A stretch of DNA of 64,000 nucleotides from positions 186,001 through 250,000 of the forward strand of contig CAJJDN010000082.1 of the NCBI GenBank assembly GCA_905182985.1, written 5' to 3'. Shown piece by piece: positions 46,791 to 59,851 of the stretch. A program made the position numbers and the translations under genes. Under the pieces are notes generated by a model. It saw only the letters and a list, made by a program, of their open reading frames with translations. It was not told the DNA's origin and did no database searches. This stretch comes from Paramecium sonneborni (taxonomy: Eukaryota; Ciliophora; Oligohymenophorea; Peniculida; Parameciidae). The stretch's first letter is position 1, and each line of letters begins with the position of its first letter.

Positions 46791-48629
46791 TCAATCTTAC
46801 ATTGATTATTATTAGTTAAATGATGGAGGTGTATATGCTTATTATTAAATGTATTATGACATGGTTGGTTATTTCAAAGGTGATTATTACTCATTCTACT
46901 AAAGATATGGAGAGAATGGTTAAGAAAATGTTGGCTATTTTTAAAATTATGATTATTATAAGGGTTGCGTCGGAATTTAAACTTAATTGATTTGATTATA
47001 TTAAGAATTTTACTATGAATTTTGAAAATATTAATTTAGTGAAGAATTTCCTAATGATACAGTTTATATTGGTTGAATAACGGATGGCATTCCATTCTAA
47101 GGAAGGAAAGATGTATTTGATGAAGGTAAAATAGGAACATAAGGATCTGCAGTTTAATAAGGATTGCATTTAGACATTACTTCTCTACTTTTTTGAAGTG
47201 CTCTTTAAATAATAAGATCCATGTCCAAGAAATTTGGTTGATACGGATTATGAAATTGTTAATTCGGAAGTCTATATGTATCACTTTCATCTTAATGAGT
47301 GAAAGTAGTTGGAACTGTTGCTGCTTATTGTTATTGAACTTCTCCTTTCATTACTTAAAATCTTTCTTTTAATTATCTTATTTTATCCAAACCTGCTTAT
47401 GTAGTTAAAGGGGTTGGTTAATTATTTAATTCATATTTTGATTAAGGAACTATATCAAAATCATTGTTATTTAGTTTAGCAGATTCTAAATTAGGTTAGA
47501 AATTAGATGTAATTTATCTATTAAAAGAATCATTTATAAGATTATGCTGATCATAAAGAGATTAAGGTTAACTTTCAATGATTTATTCTTATGTGAAATT
47601 AGATTGATTCTTAAAATGCATAGTTGAATTTATAGCTTAATCTTACATATTCAATGCATATAAATTTGGAGATATTCTACTAGAATCTACATGAGATATC
47701 TTTTCTAAGATTTCTAAATAAGTTGGTCTATGATATGTGTTTAATTGTAATAAATCTTTTAATAAATGCTTCATTGCATCAGAGTAATTGTACTTTTCGA
47801 AAGCACTATTCAATTTTTGATTAGCTAATTCTGAATTAAAAGTGAAATTAGTATAGAACCTTTTCACATCCATATTTGTTATGCAAACCAAAAAAATAAC
47901 ACCAAGTATAAATACGTTCTATTTTTCAATAGAATATTCTTATTTATCCTTAAACTCTAGATAATGATATTTACATTTTATCGCTCATTTTCTAATACAT
48001 ATAATTGCTCAGGTGATAGATATTCAACTTCCCTTAATTGTGTAAAGACTTTTTAATACGCACTTTATTAATTAGCTAAACAACACAATTCTAATAGTTT
48101 AACTTCACCATTTAGCTTAATCCTTATATTGTATGGATGCAAATCTTGATATTGAAGATTAATCATCTAAAGATCTTTCAATCCAGAAAGTATTGTTTAT
48201 GTTAAATACCAAAGTTCCCCTTCATTATAACTATAATGATTATTTTATTATTCAATACGTTCTATCATTTGCTCTTCGATTTAAGATATCATCTTAAAGA
48301 CTTTTTTCTAAATATTCCAATCCAACATGCAAAAAATTTATATTGCTACATAAATCTTCAGTTGTTTGAACCTAATAGTCCAATATTTTCGTAAAGTATT
48401 GATTGTTTTATTATTTTCTAAATAATATCATTATTTACCTCATTTGAATTATGTTAGTTTTCTTTTCCATATCTGATTAATCATAAAATTTTATTAATGC
48501 CATCTAATCAGCTCGTTTTATCTTACTACTATATAATTAGATATCTCCATAACCATCATCTTGTGCAACATTGAGAAAATTGTATTCATTTAATATTTCG
48601 AAATTTTATTTTGAGCTGTTAGCTCCCAT
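46791..48629 (-). CDS. Protein kinase-like protein with Gln-rich tail, probable pseudokinase
   Basis: About 590-597 residues. Introns of 19 and 26 nt, and an optional in-phase 21-nt intron, give an exon sum divisible by three. It starts MGANSSK, a possible myristoylation site. Kinase features: MALIKFYD (the ATP lysine), catalytic-loop-like YQDLHPYNI, SPEQL and NVFILGVIFL (subdomain IX region), and RPTYLEIL. The usual H of the catalytic loop is Y, and the DFG position reads LEL, so metal binding is probably lost. From about residue 285 a 310-residue Gln/Asn/Pro/Ser-rich low-complexity tail follows (PSFNQQQSMQD at the end). Partners are unknown. Confidence 0.8.
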
Positions 48630-49553
48630 TTATAAAATATTTATTATAATTAATAAAAACATTCTTGTTTCGATTTAATTCAATGATATTTTGTTAATAT
48701 ATACAATTAAAATAAAAACTTAACAAATTTTAATTTTAGTTTTCTTCATTTGAAATTTTTAATCTAAATTAACTCTTGCTTGAACAGTTTAATTTTATGC
48801 AAATTCATTTTAAATCTATTTTTATAAATACCTTGATGTTTACACATTTCCATTTTATCTCAAATTAATATAAAGAGGTCAATAGTTTATCTATAAATAT
48901 ATATTAAATAAACAAAATAGATTATAAATAAATGTGCAACTTTTAAAATTCCTTCCTAAATTAATTGTCAATTATCATATAAGGATTATCTTCCTGATTT
49001 TAAATTCTGCTTGTACCTCCTAAGTATTTTAGATTAATGAAAAACAAGGTTAAAAAAAATAAAATTGATATCCCCTTCCACCTCATTATTATTATTTTGA
49101 ATGATTTTTTAAGAATAAAAATGATTAATAATGCAATATTTCAAAATTCCTTTTTTATTTCTTATTATGTAAATTAAAATAAGATTTTTATCGTTAAATG
49201 TTATTCACATCAAAATAAATCATAATTTTTTGATCTCCCAGAATTGAGAATTTCTGGAATTGTTATAACGGCTTATAAGTAGTATTTATTCATTGAAATT
49301 TATTGACTAATTTTATGTGTTAAAAAACATTATATTTAAAAAAATGGATTAATAAATCACAGTATTTAATGTATTCTTCAGAATGATCGACTCTCATTAA
49401 AATTTTATATTTTATAGAAAATTAAGTCTTGAATAAAGATAAAAATTGGTTGCTTTATGGAGAAGGGTGTTTTTAGCAACCTATTTTATTGGAATAATGA
49501 GATCCTTTTAAAATAGAGTGAAAATTTTTGGAGCCATAAGATAAGATGATCAT
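48630..49553. promoter_or_regulatory. Divergent intergenic region
   Basis: About 920 bp between the minus-strand kinase-like gene and the plus-strand K+ channel; both promoters should lie here. AT-rich, with no recognised motif and no coding frame. Confidence 0.45.
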
Positions 49554-51306
49554 ATGGATCTAATAGAAGATGAAGTATTTAAATCAAATTAAGGTGAGAA
49601 AAGAACTTATCTATTATATCCAGATGAGCAATTTAAAACCATTTGGAATATGCTTTTAATATTTTTATTGTTAGCAACAACAATAATAACACCATTTAAA
49701 GTTTGTTTTGTAAGAATATTATCTTAAATATAGATTGATTCAGGTAATGATGGATTTTGGTTTTGGGTTGATGTTATCTTTGATATTTTATTTTTTGCTG
49801 ATATAGTAATCAATTTTCTGAGTGCTTTTTATGATGAAGAACAGAAAGTTATTGATGATTATATTCTTATAGCTAAATCATATTTAACAGGATGGTTTAT
49901 AATAGATTTTATTGCAGTTTTACCAATCACATATTTTTTAGATGACAACACATAGGCAAAAGCATTAAGATATAATAAATTATTAAGATTAATAAGATTA
50001 CCTCGATTATATAGATTAGTAAGGTTGATAAAAATGTCAAAAGCAAGTCTTAATGTGAAAAATAAAACTCAAGTAGCAAGAATTTTGTCTTACTTTGGAA
50101 TTAATGAAGGCATAATAAAGGGTTTAATATTGTTAGGTAAAATCTTACTTATAAATCACTTAATTGCTTGTTTTTGGTACTTTATAGCAAAGTTTAATAA
50201 TTTTGAAGATGATACTTGGATAGTTTAATCAAATTTAGAGAATGCGTCAATTTATAATTAGTATATGGCTTCTTTTGAATGGAGTTTACAAACATTAACA
50301 ACAGTTGGTTATGGAGATATAATAGCAACAACAATAGAAGAGAGAATATTTGCTATATTTTGGATGATATTTGGAACTGGTTTTTTTTCATACACATTAG
50401 GTAAGTTATCATCAATTTTGGAGAATGTTGATAAAAAATGGGTTGATTTTGAAAGAAGAATGCATTTATTTAATGATTTTTCTGTTAGAGTTAAATTGCC
50501 ATATGCATTAAAATGCAAAGTTCATAAATATTATAGAAATAATTATCTGAAGAATGTTTATACATCATTAGACCCAAAAAAATTTATTTAAGAGTTACCA
50601 TCACAATTAAGGAATGAATTATTGATGATTTGCTATAAATATTTGATAGATAGTGTTTGTTTGTTGAAAATAGATAACAATTTTACAGCTACAATTTTAC
50701 CTCATCTTAATTTTCTTGAAGCACATCCAGAAGAAATAATTTATAGATAGGATGATCCACCAACAGATATTTATTTCATAGAGAAAGGAAAAGTAAATTT
50801 TATTACACATGATAAATTCACTTTGATAACATTGTTAGAAGCCTCATTTTTTGGTGAAATTGAAGCATTTGAAGATATTAACAGAGAATATTTTGCTGTA
50901 GCAAAAGAACCAACTAATTTGTAAGATTTTGCTTATTTTTAGATTCTTTTGTTCTTATGAAAATTTTAGAAATTTATTAAAGGAATTTCCAACCGTAGCA
51001 TCTGAAGTTAAATTAATTTATGATAAAAGAAAATAGAAATATTAAACCTGTTTATATATGATTGAGCTGTAAAGGAAGAGAAATTCTGGATTAGAAATTA
51101 AAGAGGTAAAAATTGAATGATTATTTTTTTAGGAATTGTAAAACAGTACCTAATATTATCTTGGTTTGATTGCATAATATGAAGAAGAATAAAACAAAAT
51201 AAATAAAAATAAAGGTTTATTAAGTAAATAAAAGAAAAGTGTATTGGATTAATTTTCTTTCAAAAAAAAATTATAGAAGATGTCTGTATTTTAAACACTT
51301 AAGTGA
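49554..51306 (+). CDS. Voltage-gated K+ channel, EAG/CNG type
   Basis: 567 residues; two introns (22 nt and 27 nt) near the 3' end. S1 is near residue 35, followed by S2-S3, with S3 near FIIDFIAVLPI. The S4 sensor LLRLIRLPRLYRLVRLIKM has Arg at every third residue. S5 is LLINHLIACFWYFIA, the pore LTTVGYGDI gives K+ selectivity, and S6 is IFAIFWMIFGTGFFSYTLG. A C-linker and cyclic-nucleotide-binding-like domain follow (IYFIEKGKVNF, FFGEIEAFEDI); the phosphate-binding Arg motif is not evident. The tail is Lys/Gln-rich. The usual plasma or ciliary membrane location is inferred. Confidence 0.94.
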
Positions 51307-51328
51307 AATAATATAAATTATAATATTA

Positions 51329-52911
51329 ATGAAACAGTAAAAAAAGTTAGTACTTCATTTCGATTTGAATAAAACTATAGTTTTAGCTGATTCTCATTAC
51401 CCAAACTAAACTAAGGAAGAATGTGTATAGTATTTAATTTAATAAAAAGTTATAAGAAATATTGGTAGGATATGCCTGGGGTAAATTAGAATAGAGAGAT
51501 GAGAAATCCCCAATTCTATGGAAATTATTAACAAATAACTTTACTCCAATAAGACCTACAGAGGATATGATATCTTACAAAGAATATATTTGTCAATAAT
51601 TTCCATTGAAATCTGAAGGTGATCCTGAAGATATTAAAGAATATAATGCTAGTGCAATGTATTAGTTTATTTACATATATATAGAGAACAACGTAAATAA
51701 TTATATTTTTAATTTGTAAAATTGGGTTAACCATGTATGAAACTGAAGCCAGAATATGATAGGATTGTTAAATTGATTGTAAAATATTATATGTTAATCT
51801 ATAGACCTTACCAAAAGCAGTTATTGAAGAGCTAAAATAATAAATTGAAGAATTTGGTTAAATGAATGAAGAAGATGTAAAATAGAGAAATCTAAATTAA
51901 TTATTAAATGATAAGGATATGCTTAATAATTTATTTTAGGATAATAAATACTAATTGTTACCTACATTTTATAAGACTATAATTAATCTAAAGAAATAAA
52001 AAAGAGAATTTGCTATAGTGTTTCGTCCTTTTGGGCAAGATCCAAAAAACATACTAAGAGAATTCAATAAATTCTGTATAGGAGAACATCCTTGTTTTAG
52101 TGGTAGAAATAACACACCAATTGTAAAATTTGATGGTTCAAAGGGAACTAAAAATTATATTATATAAGAAAAATAATGTGCATTAGTTTATAGATTATAG
52201 AATTAATTAGTTGCAGGAAGTTTGAGAAGAACTGATAAATAATAATTAGAGGATGGATATGAAAAGGAAATAGAAGAAGAATAAGTGTAAATTTATAATG
52301 TTGCATAAATGTTATTAAAGATATCAGAGTCTTTAAAAGAGAGTTGTGCACTTTGTTATGTAGATGATTATAAATTTTATGAATAAGAACCTAATGAAAA
52401 TAATGCCAAACAATTATATGTTGATTAATAGGATGCAGATACTTTACATATATTTTTTGATGATGGTATCTAAGAGTAAGTATATAATATATTTAGAAAT
52501 GAAAATAATTTGGTTTAGGTTATTGATTGTGTAACATTAGAACCTATAAATAGGAAGAAATGCTTGAACAAGTATTTAGTACATGTAGATATCTTGGATG
52601 TAATTAAAGATCCAGATTATTTTATTAAATAAATAGATATTTGTGAAAGAAATAGAAATGAAGAAATTGAAAGGATAGAAAAAGGAATACCTGAAGAATA
52701 AGCTGAATTACCAAAGAAAACTGAATGGGAACTCTTAGAAGAGAGTTCGGATGCTGATTATTTAAGAAAAACTATTCTTCCATTACTTTTACCAGCATTG
52801 CAACTTCTTGATATTGAAAGACCAAAAGATCCACTTGAGTTTATTGCTATGTTTTGTTTGAAAAATAAGGAATTAGTTAAGATACCTCAACCTCCTGATT
52901 AATAAGAATGA
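51329..52911 (+). CDS. HAD-like protein with C-terminal Dpy-30 motif
   Basis: 501 residues; introns of 25, 26 and 26 nt. It opens with KKLVLHFDLNKTIVLADS, a HAD-type motif I (D-x-N-x-T). The middle has FRPFGQDPKNILREFNKF and later LHIFFDDGI, both seen in the uncharacterised protist HAD-like family. The last 60 residues carry LRKTILPLLLPALQLL and RPKDPLEFIAMFCL, a Dpy-30 dimerisation motif of the kind found in radial-spoke and other axonemal proteins. The second Asp of motif I is Asn, so phosphatase activity is doubtful. The gene starts 22 bp after the channel stop. A ciliary role is inferred from the Dpy-30 motif. Confidence 0.82.
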
Positions 52912-52933
52912 AATTAATTTAATAAATAAATTA

Positions 52934-54028
52934 ATGTTAGTATTTATTTTATTTACAATAATAAACTCGAAACAGGTCTCCTTCCTAAGACATGGTATAA
53001 GATCACCAAATGATTATAATGATTAAGATAAAGAGATATGGGGAGATTATCCTTAAGGATATTTAACATAAAAAGGATTTGATTAGGTGAAATTGATGGC
53101 AACAAATAATTTTACAATTCATGATGAAAATGGTTATTGCAATTATGAGTCCTTTAATATGATTTCATCAGTAAAACCTAGAGTTATTCATTCTGTGATT
53201 GCTTTCATTTAAGGATTATGTCCTTAAAACTATAATGAAATTTTGGTACAATATTTTATGGACTATTATAAACAATATTCAACAGATACTTAAAATTTTG
53301 ATAAAATAATAAATTCTAACTTTAGTGATCCTTTTAAATTAAATTTTGAAACATTCAAGATAAATAATGATTTTATGTTTCATGGACATAAAAGTGAATA
53401 ATGTCCATTAATAGATGTTCTTGATGATGCTATATATAGCAGTGCCGAATATGAAGAAATAAATAAATAGGTAAGATAGCATAAATAATTTAAAAATACT
53501 TTTAAGTTATATAAGTAATGTAATCGTAATTCAAATGTTACAGAAGAGACTATAACAATAACTTAATTAAAAAAATTATATTCAAATATTTTGTGTAATG
53601 AAGCAGAGGGATTGTATGATTATAATTTAAACACTGAATAAATTGATTTTTTGATGAACATCTTTAAATTTTAATATTTTGAAATAGATTATTCACAACC
53701 ACTTTAACATTAATCAACTTTATCATATATTTTGAAATGGTTGTTTTAAGAATTCTTTAGTGAAGTAGAAGAAAGTTTCTTTTATGGTCATGATGATAAT
53801 TAATATGCTTTATTATCTGTCATAACTAAAGAATAGTCCTATGTAAAATTTGCAGGAAGATTGCAATTTAAAATTACAAATGATGAAGTTAATGTATTTT
53901 TAGATGATAGATTGCTTATAACAAATTTCTGTAGAGAAGGTGTTAATTGTAAAATAAGTGATGCAATTAGATACTTAAACAAATATGTCAATCCAAATAT
54001 TGAAAGAGATTGTTAATTGATTATTTGA
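52934..54028 (+). CDS. Histidine acid phosphatase
   Basis: 364 residues, intronless. A signal peptide MLVFILFTIINS is followed at once by the catalytic motif FLRHGIRSPND. The proton-donor HD motif is seen as YGHDDNQYALLSV near residue 280. About eight Cys are likely paired in the mature protein. Length is close to the family norm of 350-420. Known members hydrolyse phosphomonoesters at acidic pH in lysosomes or outside the cell; ciliates secrete many. It begins 22 bp after the preceding stop. Confidence 0.92.
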
Positions 54029-54254
54029 TTTATGATATTAAATACATAATTTATATACAAGTTATAAAATGAGGAAAATTATAAGTATTCATAAATCTTA
54101 GTAGAATTTTTAAATTTAAAGAGTGATAACTGTAGTTTGAATTGTAGAAACTCTTTTGGAAAAGGAAATTAAGTAAGAATTGAAAATAAAAAAAGTTTAG
54201 ATTCTAATAGTTGAGATATACATTAATAATTATTTATTTGTGCTTTTTATTGCA

Positions 54255-55254
54255 ATGAAAGGACCGGTATATATTATAAATCTAATATAGTTTCTATGGG
54301 GATTTGTGTATAAATCTGTATTCAACTTCAGAAGTAAGATGATATTGTATCTATATTAGAGCCTACTTTGAAATTTTTACAAAGCCCATTTAGTTTAAAT
54401 AAGGATGATTTAATTAAAAAAGCTGTCAACATTCCAGATCATAAATTTAATTTCCAACCTTATATCTAGGCTGATGCTACATTCTTGGTGAATCAATAAA
54501 ATATTTAAAATTTGCGTCTGTTGTAAAAAGAATTTGCATCAGATCCTTAAAATCCTGAAAAGGCATTTAAGTATATAAGACAATTAAATCGTTTGTAAAT
54601 GTATGATGATGCACTTAAAATATTTAAATAAACAGGTATGAAGTAAAATAAAAAGATTAGAGTTTCGAGAAAGTGCTACTCCAAAATAACATCAATAATT
54701 ATAAGAATAATATGGGATTGCAGTAACAAATTTAAAGTCAAATTAATATGGAGATAAACGTAAATCAATGATACTTCCAGGAATGATTTAATTATTGATA
54801 ACAGCAGCAATTCTTTATTAGATGATGTATTTTTTTTAACCTGGACAATCTAAATCAAAAAATGAAAAAAATTAAAAAGATGTTCCTGATTAAGGAGCTG
54901 GTAGAATGGATAGATTTTATAATATTTTAAGAAATAATTAAACAGTATAAGAAGAAAGGAATATTCCAACACGTTTTAATGATGTATTGGGAATAGATGA
55001 ATTTAAAGAAGAATTAGAAGAAATAGTGGAATTTTTGAAAAATCCAAAGAAATATACAGATTCTGGTGCAAAATTACCAAAAGGAATTCTATTAGTAGGT
55101 CCACCAGGAACTGGTAAAACACTATTAGCAAGAGCATTAGCAGGAGAAGCAGGATGTGCATTTTTTTATAAGTCAGGATCAGAATTTGATGAAATGTTTG
55201 TTGGAGTAGGAGCTTCACGTGTTAGAGAAATATTTAAAGCAGCAAGATAGAAGG

Positions 55255-55285
<31 letters not shown>

Positions 55286-56361
55286 TAGTATAGGAGGTAG
55301 AAGAAGAGCATAAGATCCAGGTTATTCAAGAGATACAATAAATTAAATATTGACAGAGATGGATGGATTTAAATAGAGTGAAAGTGTTATAGTGATAGGA
55401 GCAACAAATTTTGAATAAGTATATAATATTATAATGAATTACAGGTATTAGATCCAGCATTGAAAAGACCAGGAAGATTTGATAAAATGATTCATGTTCC
55501 TTTACCTGATGTGAAAGGTAGAGAATAGATATTTTAATACTATTTACAAAAAATAAAATATGATATTGTAAAGGTATTACCATAAAATTTGGCAAGATAA
55601 ACAAGTGGATTTAGTGGAGCTGATATTTAAAATATGGTTAATGTAGCAATATTAAATGCTATAAAATATGATAGATAAGTTGCAACAACAGAAGATTTTG
55701 AATTTGCAATAGATAGAATTGCAATGGGAGTAGGTAGAAAGAATATGCATGTTAGTGATAAGGAGAAATTAATGACTGCTTATCATGAAGGTGGACATGC
55801 ATTAACTAGTTTATTAACTGAAGGAGCAATGCCACTTCATAAAGTTACTATTCTACCAAGAGGAGGAGCATTAGGATTTGTATTTATATATATATATAAT
55901 TATTTAATTAGACAGCAATGCTTCCAGAAAAAGATTAACTTAATTATACTAGAAAGGGAATAATAGCATCAATTGATGTAGCTATGGGAGGTAGAGCAGC
56001 CGAAGATTTGTTTTTGGGAAAAGATGATATTACTAGTGGTTGTAGTAATGATTTGGCTAAAGCTACTGATCTTGCTTATATGTTTGTCAAACAATTAGGA
56101 ATGGATGATAAAATATCATTGATCTCCATTTAAAGTGATAGAGTTAAAACTAGTGATCAATTTGATTACATGGTTGATATGGAAGTTAAGAAAATATTAG
56201 AAGTAATATCTTTTTATTAATCTTTTCTTTAGGAATCCTATAATAGAGTTAAAAATCTATTAAAACTTAATGAAACCAAACTCAAAGATTTAGCTACAGA
56301 ATTAGTAAAGAGGGAAACATTATCAGCTGAAGAAATCAAAAAGTTATTATAAATTAATTGA
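54255..56361 (+). CDS. Mitochondrial FtsH/YME1-type AAA metalloprotease
   Basis: About 647 residues with six inferred introns (24, 26, 25, 26, 32 and 30 nt; 55419-55444 and 55880-55911 are certain). The preferred start gives [19 protein letters not shown], a mitochondrial-type presequence; ATG 54296 is the alternative. A helical N-domain is followed by one membrane helix ([17 protein letters not shown]). AAA motifs: Walker A GPPGTGKT, Walker B IIFIDEID, and the second region of homology ATNFEQ...LKRPGRFD. Zinc site HEGGH. Like YME1 (i-AAA) it has one membrane segment. Role: turnover of inner-membrane proteins (family knowledge). Confidence 0.93.
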
Positions 56362-56425
56362 ATATAATTTAAGTGATTATACATTTATTTAACCATTTTT
56401 AACAAATAATAAATTTATTTAAATT

Positions 56426-59400
56426 ATGGGTCACGAAGATCTTAATAATGAATCTGAAAATCATTCCTAAATCTAAGATTCATTATATAGAGATGAAGAA
56501 AAAATGGAAGAATCAGCAAATGTGGCATATTTACTTACTTTAGGAATCTTATTAGGTCTTGCTTTAAGGGAATTGAATAAGAAAACCAAGTAACATTCTA
56601 ACAATTTTAGATAGATTTCCCTATTCCCCTATGGTCCTAACATGTGGATTGCTAATAGGTTTATTATAAAGTTATCTTGGATATTTGGGAACAAGCGCAA
56701 ACATTTTGAGTCATATGCATCCGCATTTAATAGTTTATGTCTTTATTCCTGTACTTCTATTTGAATCAGCTTTTAATTGTGATTGGTATATCTTCAAATA
56801 TCAGATTGTCAACATCCTACTTTTAGCTGGACCTGGAGTTGGTTGGGTATAATAGAATGTATATCTATTAGGGAGCCATTCTTTTAGGAATTGTATTTAA
56901 ATTGTTCCTATTTTATGGTGATGAAGATATGAATTGGTATTAAGCATTTACTTTAGGATCTGTATTATCTGCAACAGATCCTGTAGCTGTTGTTGCATTA
57001 TTAAAAGAATTAGGTGCAAGTGCTGCATTTAATCATTTAATTGAAGGAGAAGCTTTATTAAATGATGGAGTTGCTATGGTGTTTTTTATATTCTTTAATA
57101 AACTCTCTAAAGCTGCTGCAGGAATTGGTGGAGGAGTTACTTTTGGAGGAGTTTTACTAAATTTCTTTAGGAATTCTATAGTAGGTCCATTATTAGGAGT
57201 TGTTGTAGGATTTTTTGGAGCTTTATGGGCTAAAAAAATTGTAGGAGATGATGTTGAAGTAGGTTGGTTAACATTTATATTTACATATCTTACATTTTAT
57301 TGGGCTGAATTTTGTTTCTTTAAAACAAGTGGATTATTAGCTGTTGTATCTTTAGGTTTATTTTGGAGTGCATTTGGAAAAACTAGAATAAGATCAGAAA
57401 GTGAACATGCTGTACATACTGTTTGGAGTTTTGTTCAATATTTTTGTGATACAACAGTGTTTTTATTAGTAGGTATGATAGTAGGTACAGAAGTGATAGA
57501 AGAGAATTACATTTACACATCAGATTATTTTAGAATGATTTTATTTTATTTCTTTATGATAATATGCAGATACTTAATGGTTATATCATTTTGGCCATTA
57601 TTAAAGAAATATGGATATCCAATGTCATAACCAGAATTAATAGTATTTGTTTATGGAGGGTTAAGAGGTGCATTAGGTTTAACACTTTCATTGATGGTTG
57701 GATGTGATGAAGATCTACCATAAAGATTTAGACATTTAGCTGTATTTTTCACTGCTGGAATGGCTGCTCTTACAAATCTTGTTAATGGTACAACTTGTAA
57801 AGCTTTAGTGAATTATTTAAATATGATAGAAAATCCAGTAATAAAAAAGAGAGTTTACAAACGTTATTTAACTGATATGATTGTTAATTAAACTGATACA
57901 ATAAAAGAATTAGAAGGAGATGAACATTTTGCTATGGCTGATTGGAATTAAGTTAAATCACTTGTTGGTTCTTAATAATTTTTAGAAGAAGTAGTTTCTT
58001 TAGAAAATGAAATCAAATTAATCTAAGGTGGAAATATGAGTAGAATTTCTTATGAAGGAGTTACTGATACTGAAACTTTTTGCGAAGTTAGATATAGAGT
58101 ACTAAGAATTCTAAAAGGAATATACTACTCTAAATTTGAACATGGATAATGTGATGAAGATTCTGTTAGATTACTTGTAGAATCTAGTGATGTTGCACTT
58201 GATCATACTGGATCAATTCTTAATATTTGGGAATAATTATTCTAAAGTTTTACTAGTTTTAGTAGTATTTAATACTTCTTTAGAGTTAAAGAATGGACAT
58301 TTCTAGGTGGATATGCTTAATAATATATAACTAAACATTTGGGATTTGTTTATGATGTTACAACTACATTTATATCTTCTGCAAATGAAATTATTTCTTT
58401 ATAATAACATATGCCTGTTAATAAGAATGCAGTCAAATTAATTATGGAAGAAATTAAAACTGAAATTAATAAAGCTGAACTCTATTTAGGTAGTTTAAAT
58501 GATACTTTCCCTGAAGTTATTAGAGCTATTCAAACTAAAAGAGCTTCACATACTGTACTTATGCATTAAAGACATCATCTTGAAGAAAATCAAAAAAACG
58601 GATTTGTTGATGATAAAGAATTTAATTAACTTAAAAGCAATATTGATGCACGTCTTGTCTAACTTGAAAATCATGTTTTTGATTGGTAAATTCCATCTTT
58701 TCATTCTTTTGCTATGGAATTCCCTATTTTTGCTGGTGTTCCTAAAGAAGAATTAGATACCATCATTAAATCAACATATGAAAAAAGATATTAAACAGAT
58801 GAAATTATCTATGAAAAAGGTATGACCTGTCAAAATATTTATATTGTTCAAAAAGGAAATGTTATAGATGAAGTTGGACCTCATTAATTAAAAAAAGGAC
58901 TAGGAACTCTACTCTCATATGCTAATCTTATTGGAGATGGAAAATGTATGTCTACTTCTAGAGCTGTATCTGAATCTGTATTACACTCATTAAATTTAAA
59001 TGTTCTTAAGTCATTAATGTAAAAATCACCAGCTTTTGAATAAAAAATTTATGTTAACTCTATAGGTTATTTATTATTTATATTCTTAGAATATTTGATT
59101 AAATTATATGAATCATAAGCTGGTCCTTTAGGTTAAATGGAATAAAAAAGTTTAGGAACATTCCTTAGACAAAAGAGTCAATTCAAAAAGTTTGATATCC
59201 ATTCTAACGTTGAATTTATGTTTGGTGGATACATAATTAGAGGAGAAATACAAAGTTGCATACAAGATGAAAATGAAGGTATTGAACGTTACAATGATTA
59301 TTGGTAATAATTTAATTCTAAATTAGTTATGTACCACCAAGAGAAAATGATTTTACTGTCACAAAAGCACTTATATGTCTAATATTTGATGATTCAATAG

Positions 59401-59516
59401 ATGTGATAAAGTAGGATAGATTAGAGTAATTCAATTTAGAGAATCAGGAAGAAGTAATAGAGCAAAGATTTTCAAGGATAGATGTTCAATAGAAATATTA
59501 ATAATAAGAATTATGA
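56426..59516 (+). CDS. Na+/H+ exchanger with C-terminal cyclic-nucleotide-like domain
   Basis: 1005 residues; introns 25, 25 and 23 nt. About twelve hydrophobic segments form the antiporter core (residues 40-430), with the family signatures FIPVLLFESAF, the ion-site region ATDPVAVVALL, EGEALLNDGVAMV and YGGLRGALGLTLSL. The long cytosolic part contains a cyclic-nucleotide-binding-like fold about 200 residues before the end (IFAGVPKEELDTIIK, IIYEKGMTCQNIYIVQKGNVIDEVG). This order resembles plant SOS1 and the sperm-type exchangers. No S1-S4 voltage sensor was seen between the two parts. Confidence 0.93.
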
Positions 59517-59563
59517 ATAAATAAAAAAATTATATAATTAAAATTGGAATATATCTTGTTTTC

Positions 59564-59851
59564 ATGAATAATATTTAATAAAATAAATTAGCATATGATT
59601 TTGGTAGTGATGGGGCTGAATAAGAATCTATTTAAAAGAATTTAAATGGAGGGATGAATACTATAAGGAGGTATATAGGTACATCAAATATATTAGTATT
59701 TCTTATTCATCACATATTCTTGATCTTTTTATTGGTCTTTCATAAGAACATCTTGGTAATATATAAGATATATATAATGATTCTCTATTAAGATTGGTTT
59801 TTTTTTAAGATTTCAAAAGCGTCTATTGGAAAAGAAGCAGCAGTTGGGTGA
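59564..59851 (+). CDS. Small single-pass membrane protein
   Basis: 95 codons, no intron. The N-terminus is polar (AYDFGSDGAEQESIQKNL), then GGMNTIRRYIGTSNI precedes a strongly hydrophobic stretch (VFLIHHIFLIFLLVF). The rest is aromatic and basic. No family is known to me. A 3' intron could change the end, since GTAATATATAAG follows the hydrophobic part. Confidence 0.5.

Noticed and set aside
46800..47620. Tyr/Gly-rich plus-strand peptide (AYYQMYYDMVGYFKG-like) with several TGA, at first read as a pseudogene
   Set aside because: The minus strand is one continuous Gln-rich frame joined to the kinase-like domain, so the plus-strand peptide is its antisense shadow.
55003..55604. Leu-rich minus-strand frames opposite the AAA domain
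   Set aside because: The opposite strand encodes an intact AAA protease with all motifs; the shadows have no family features.
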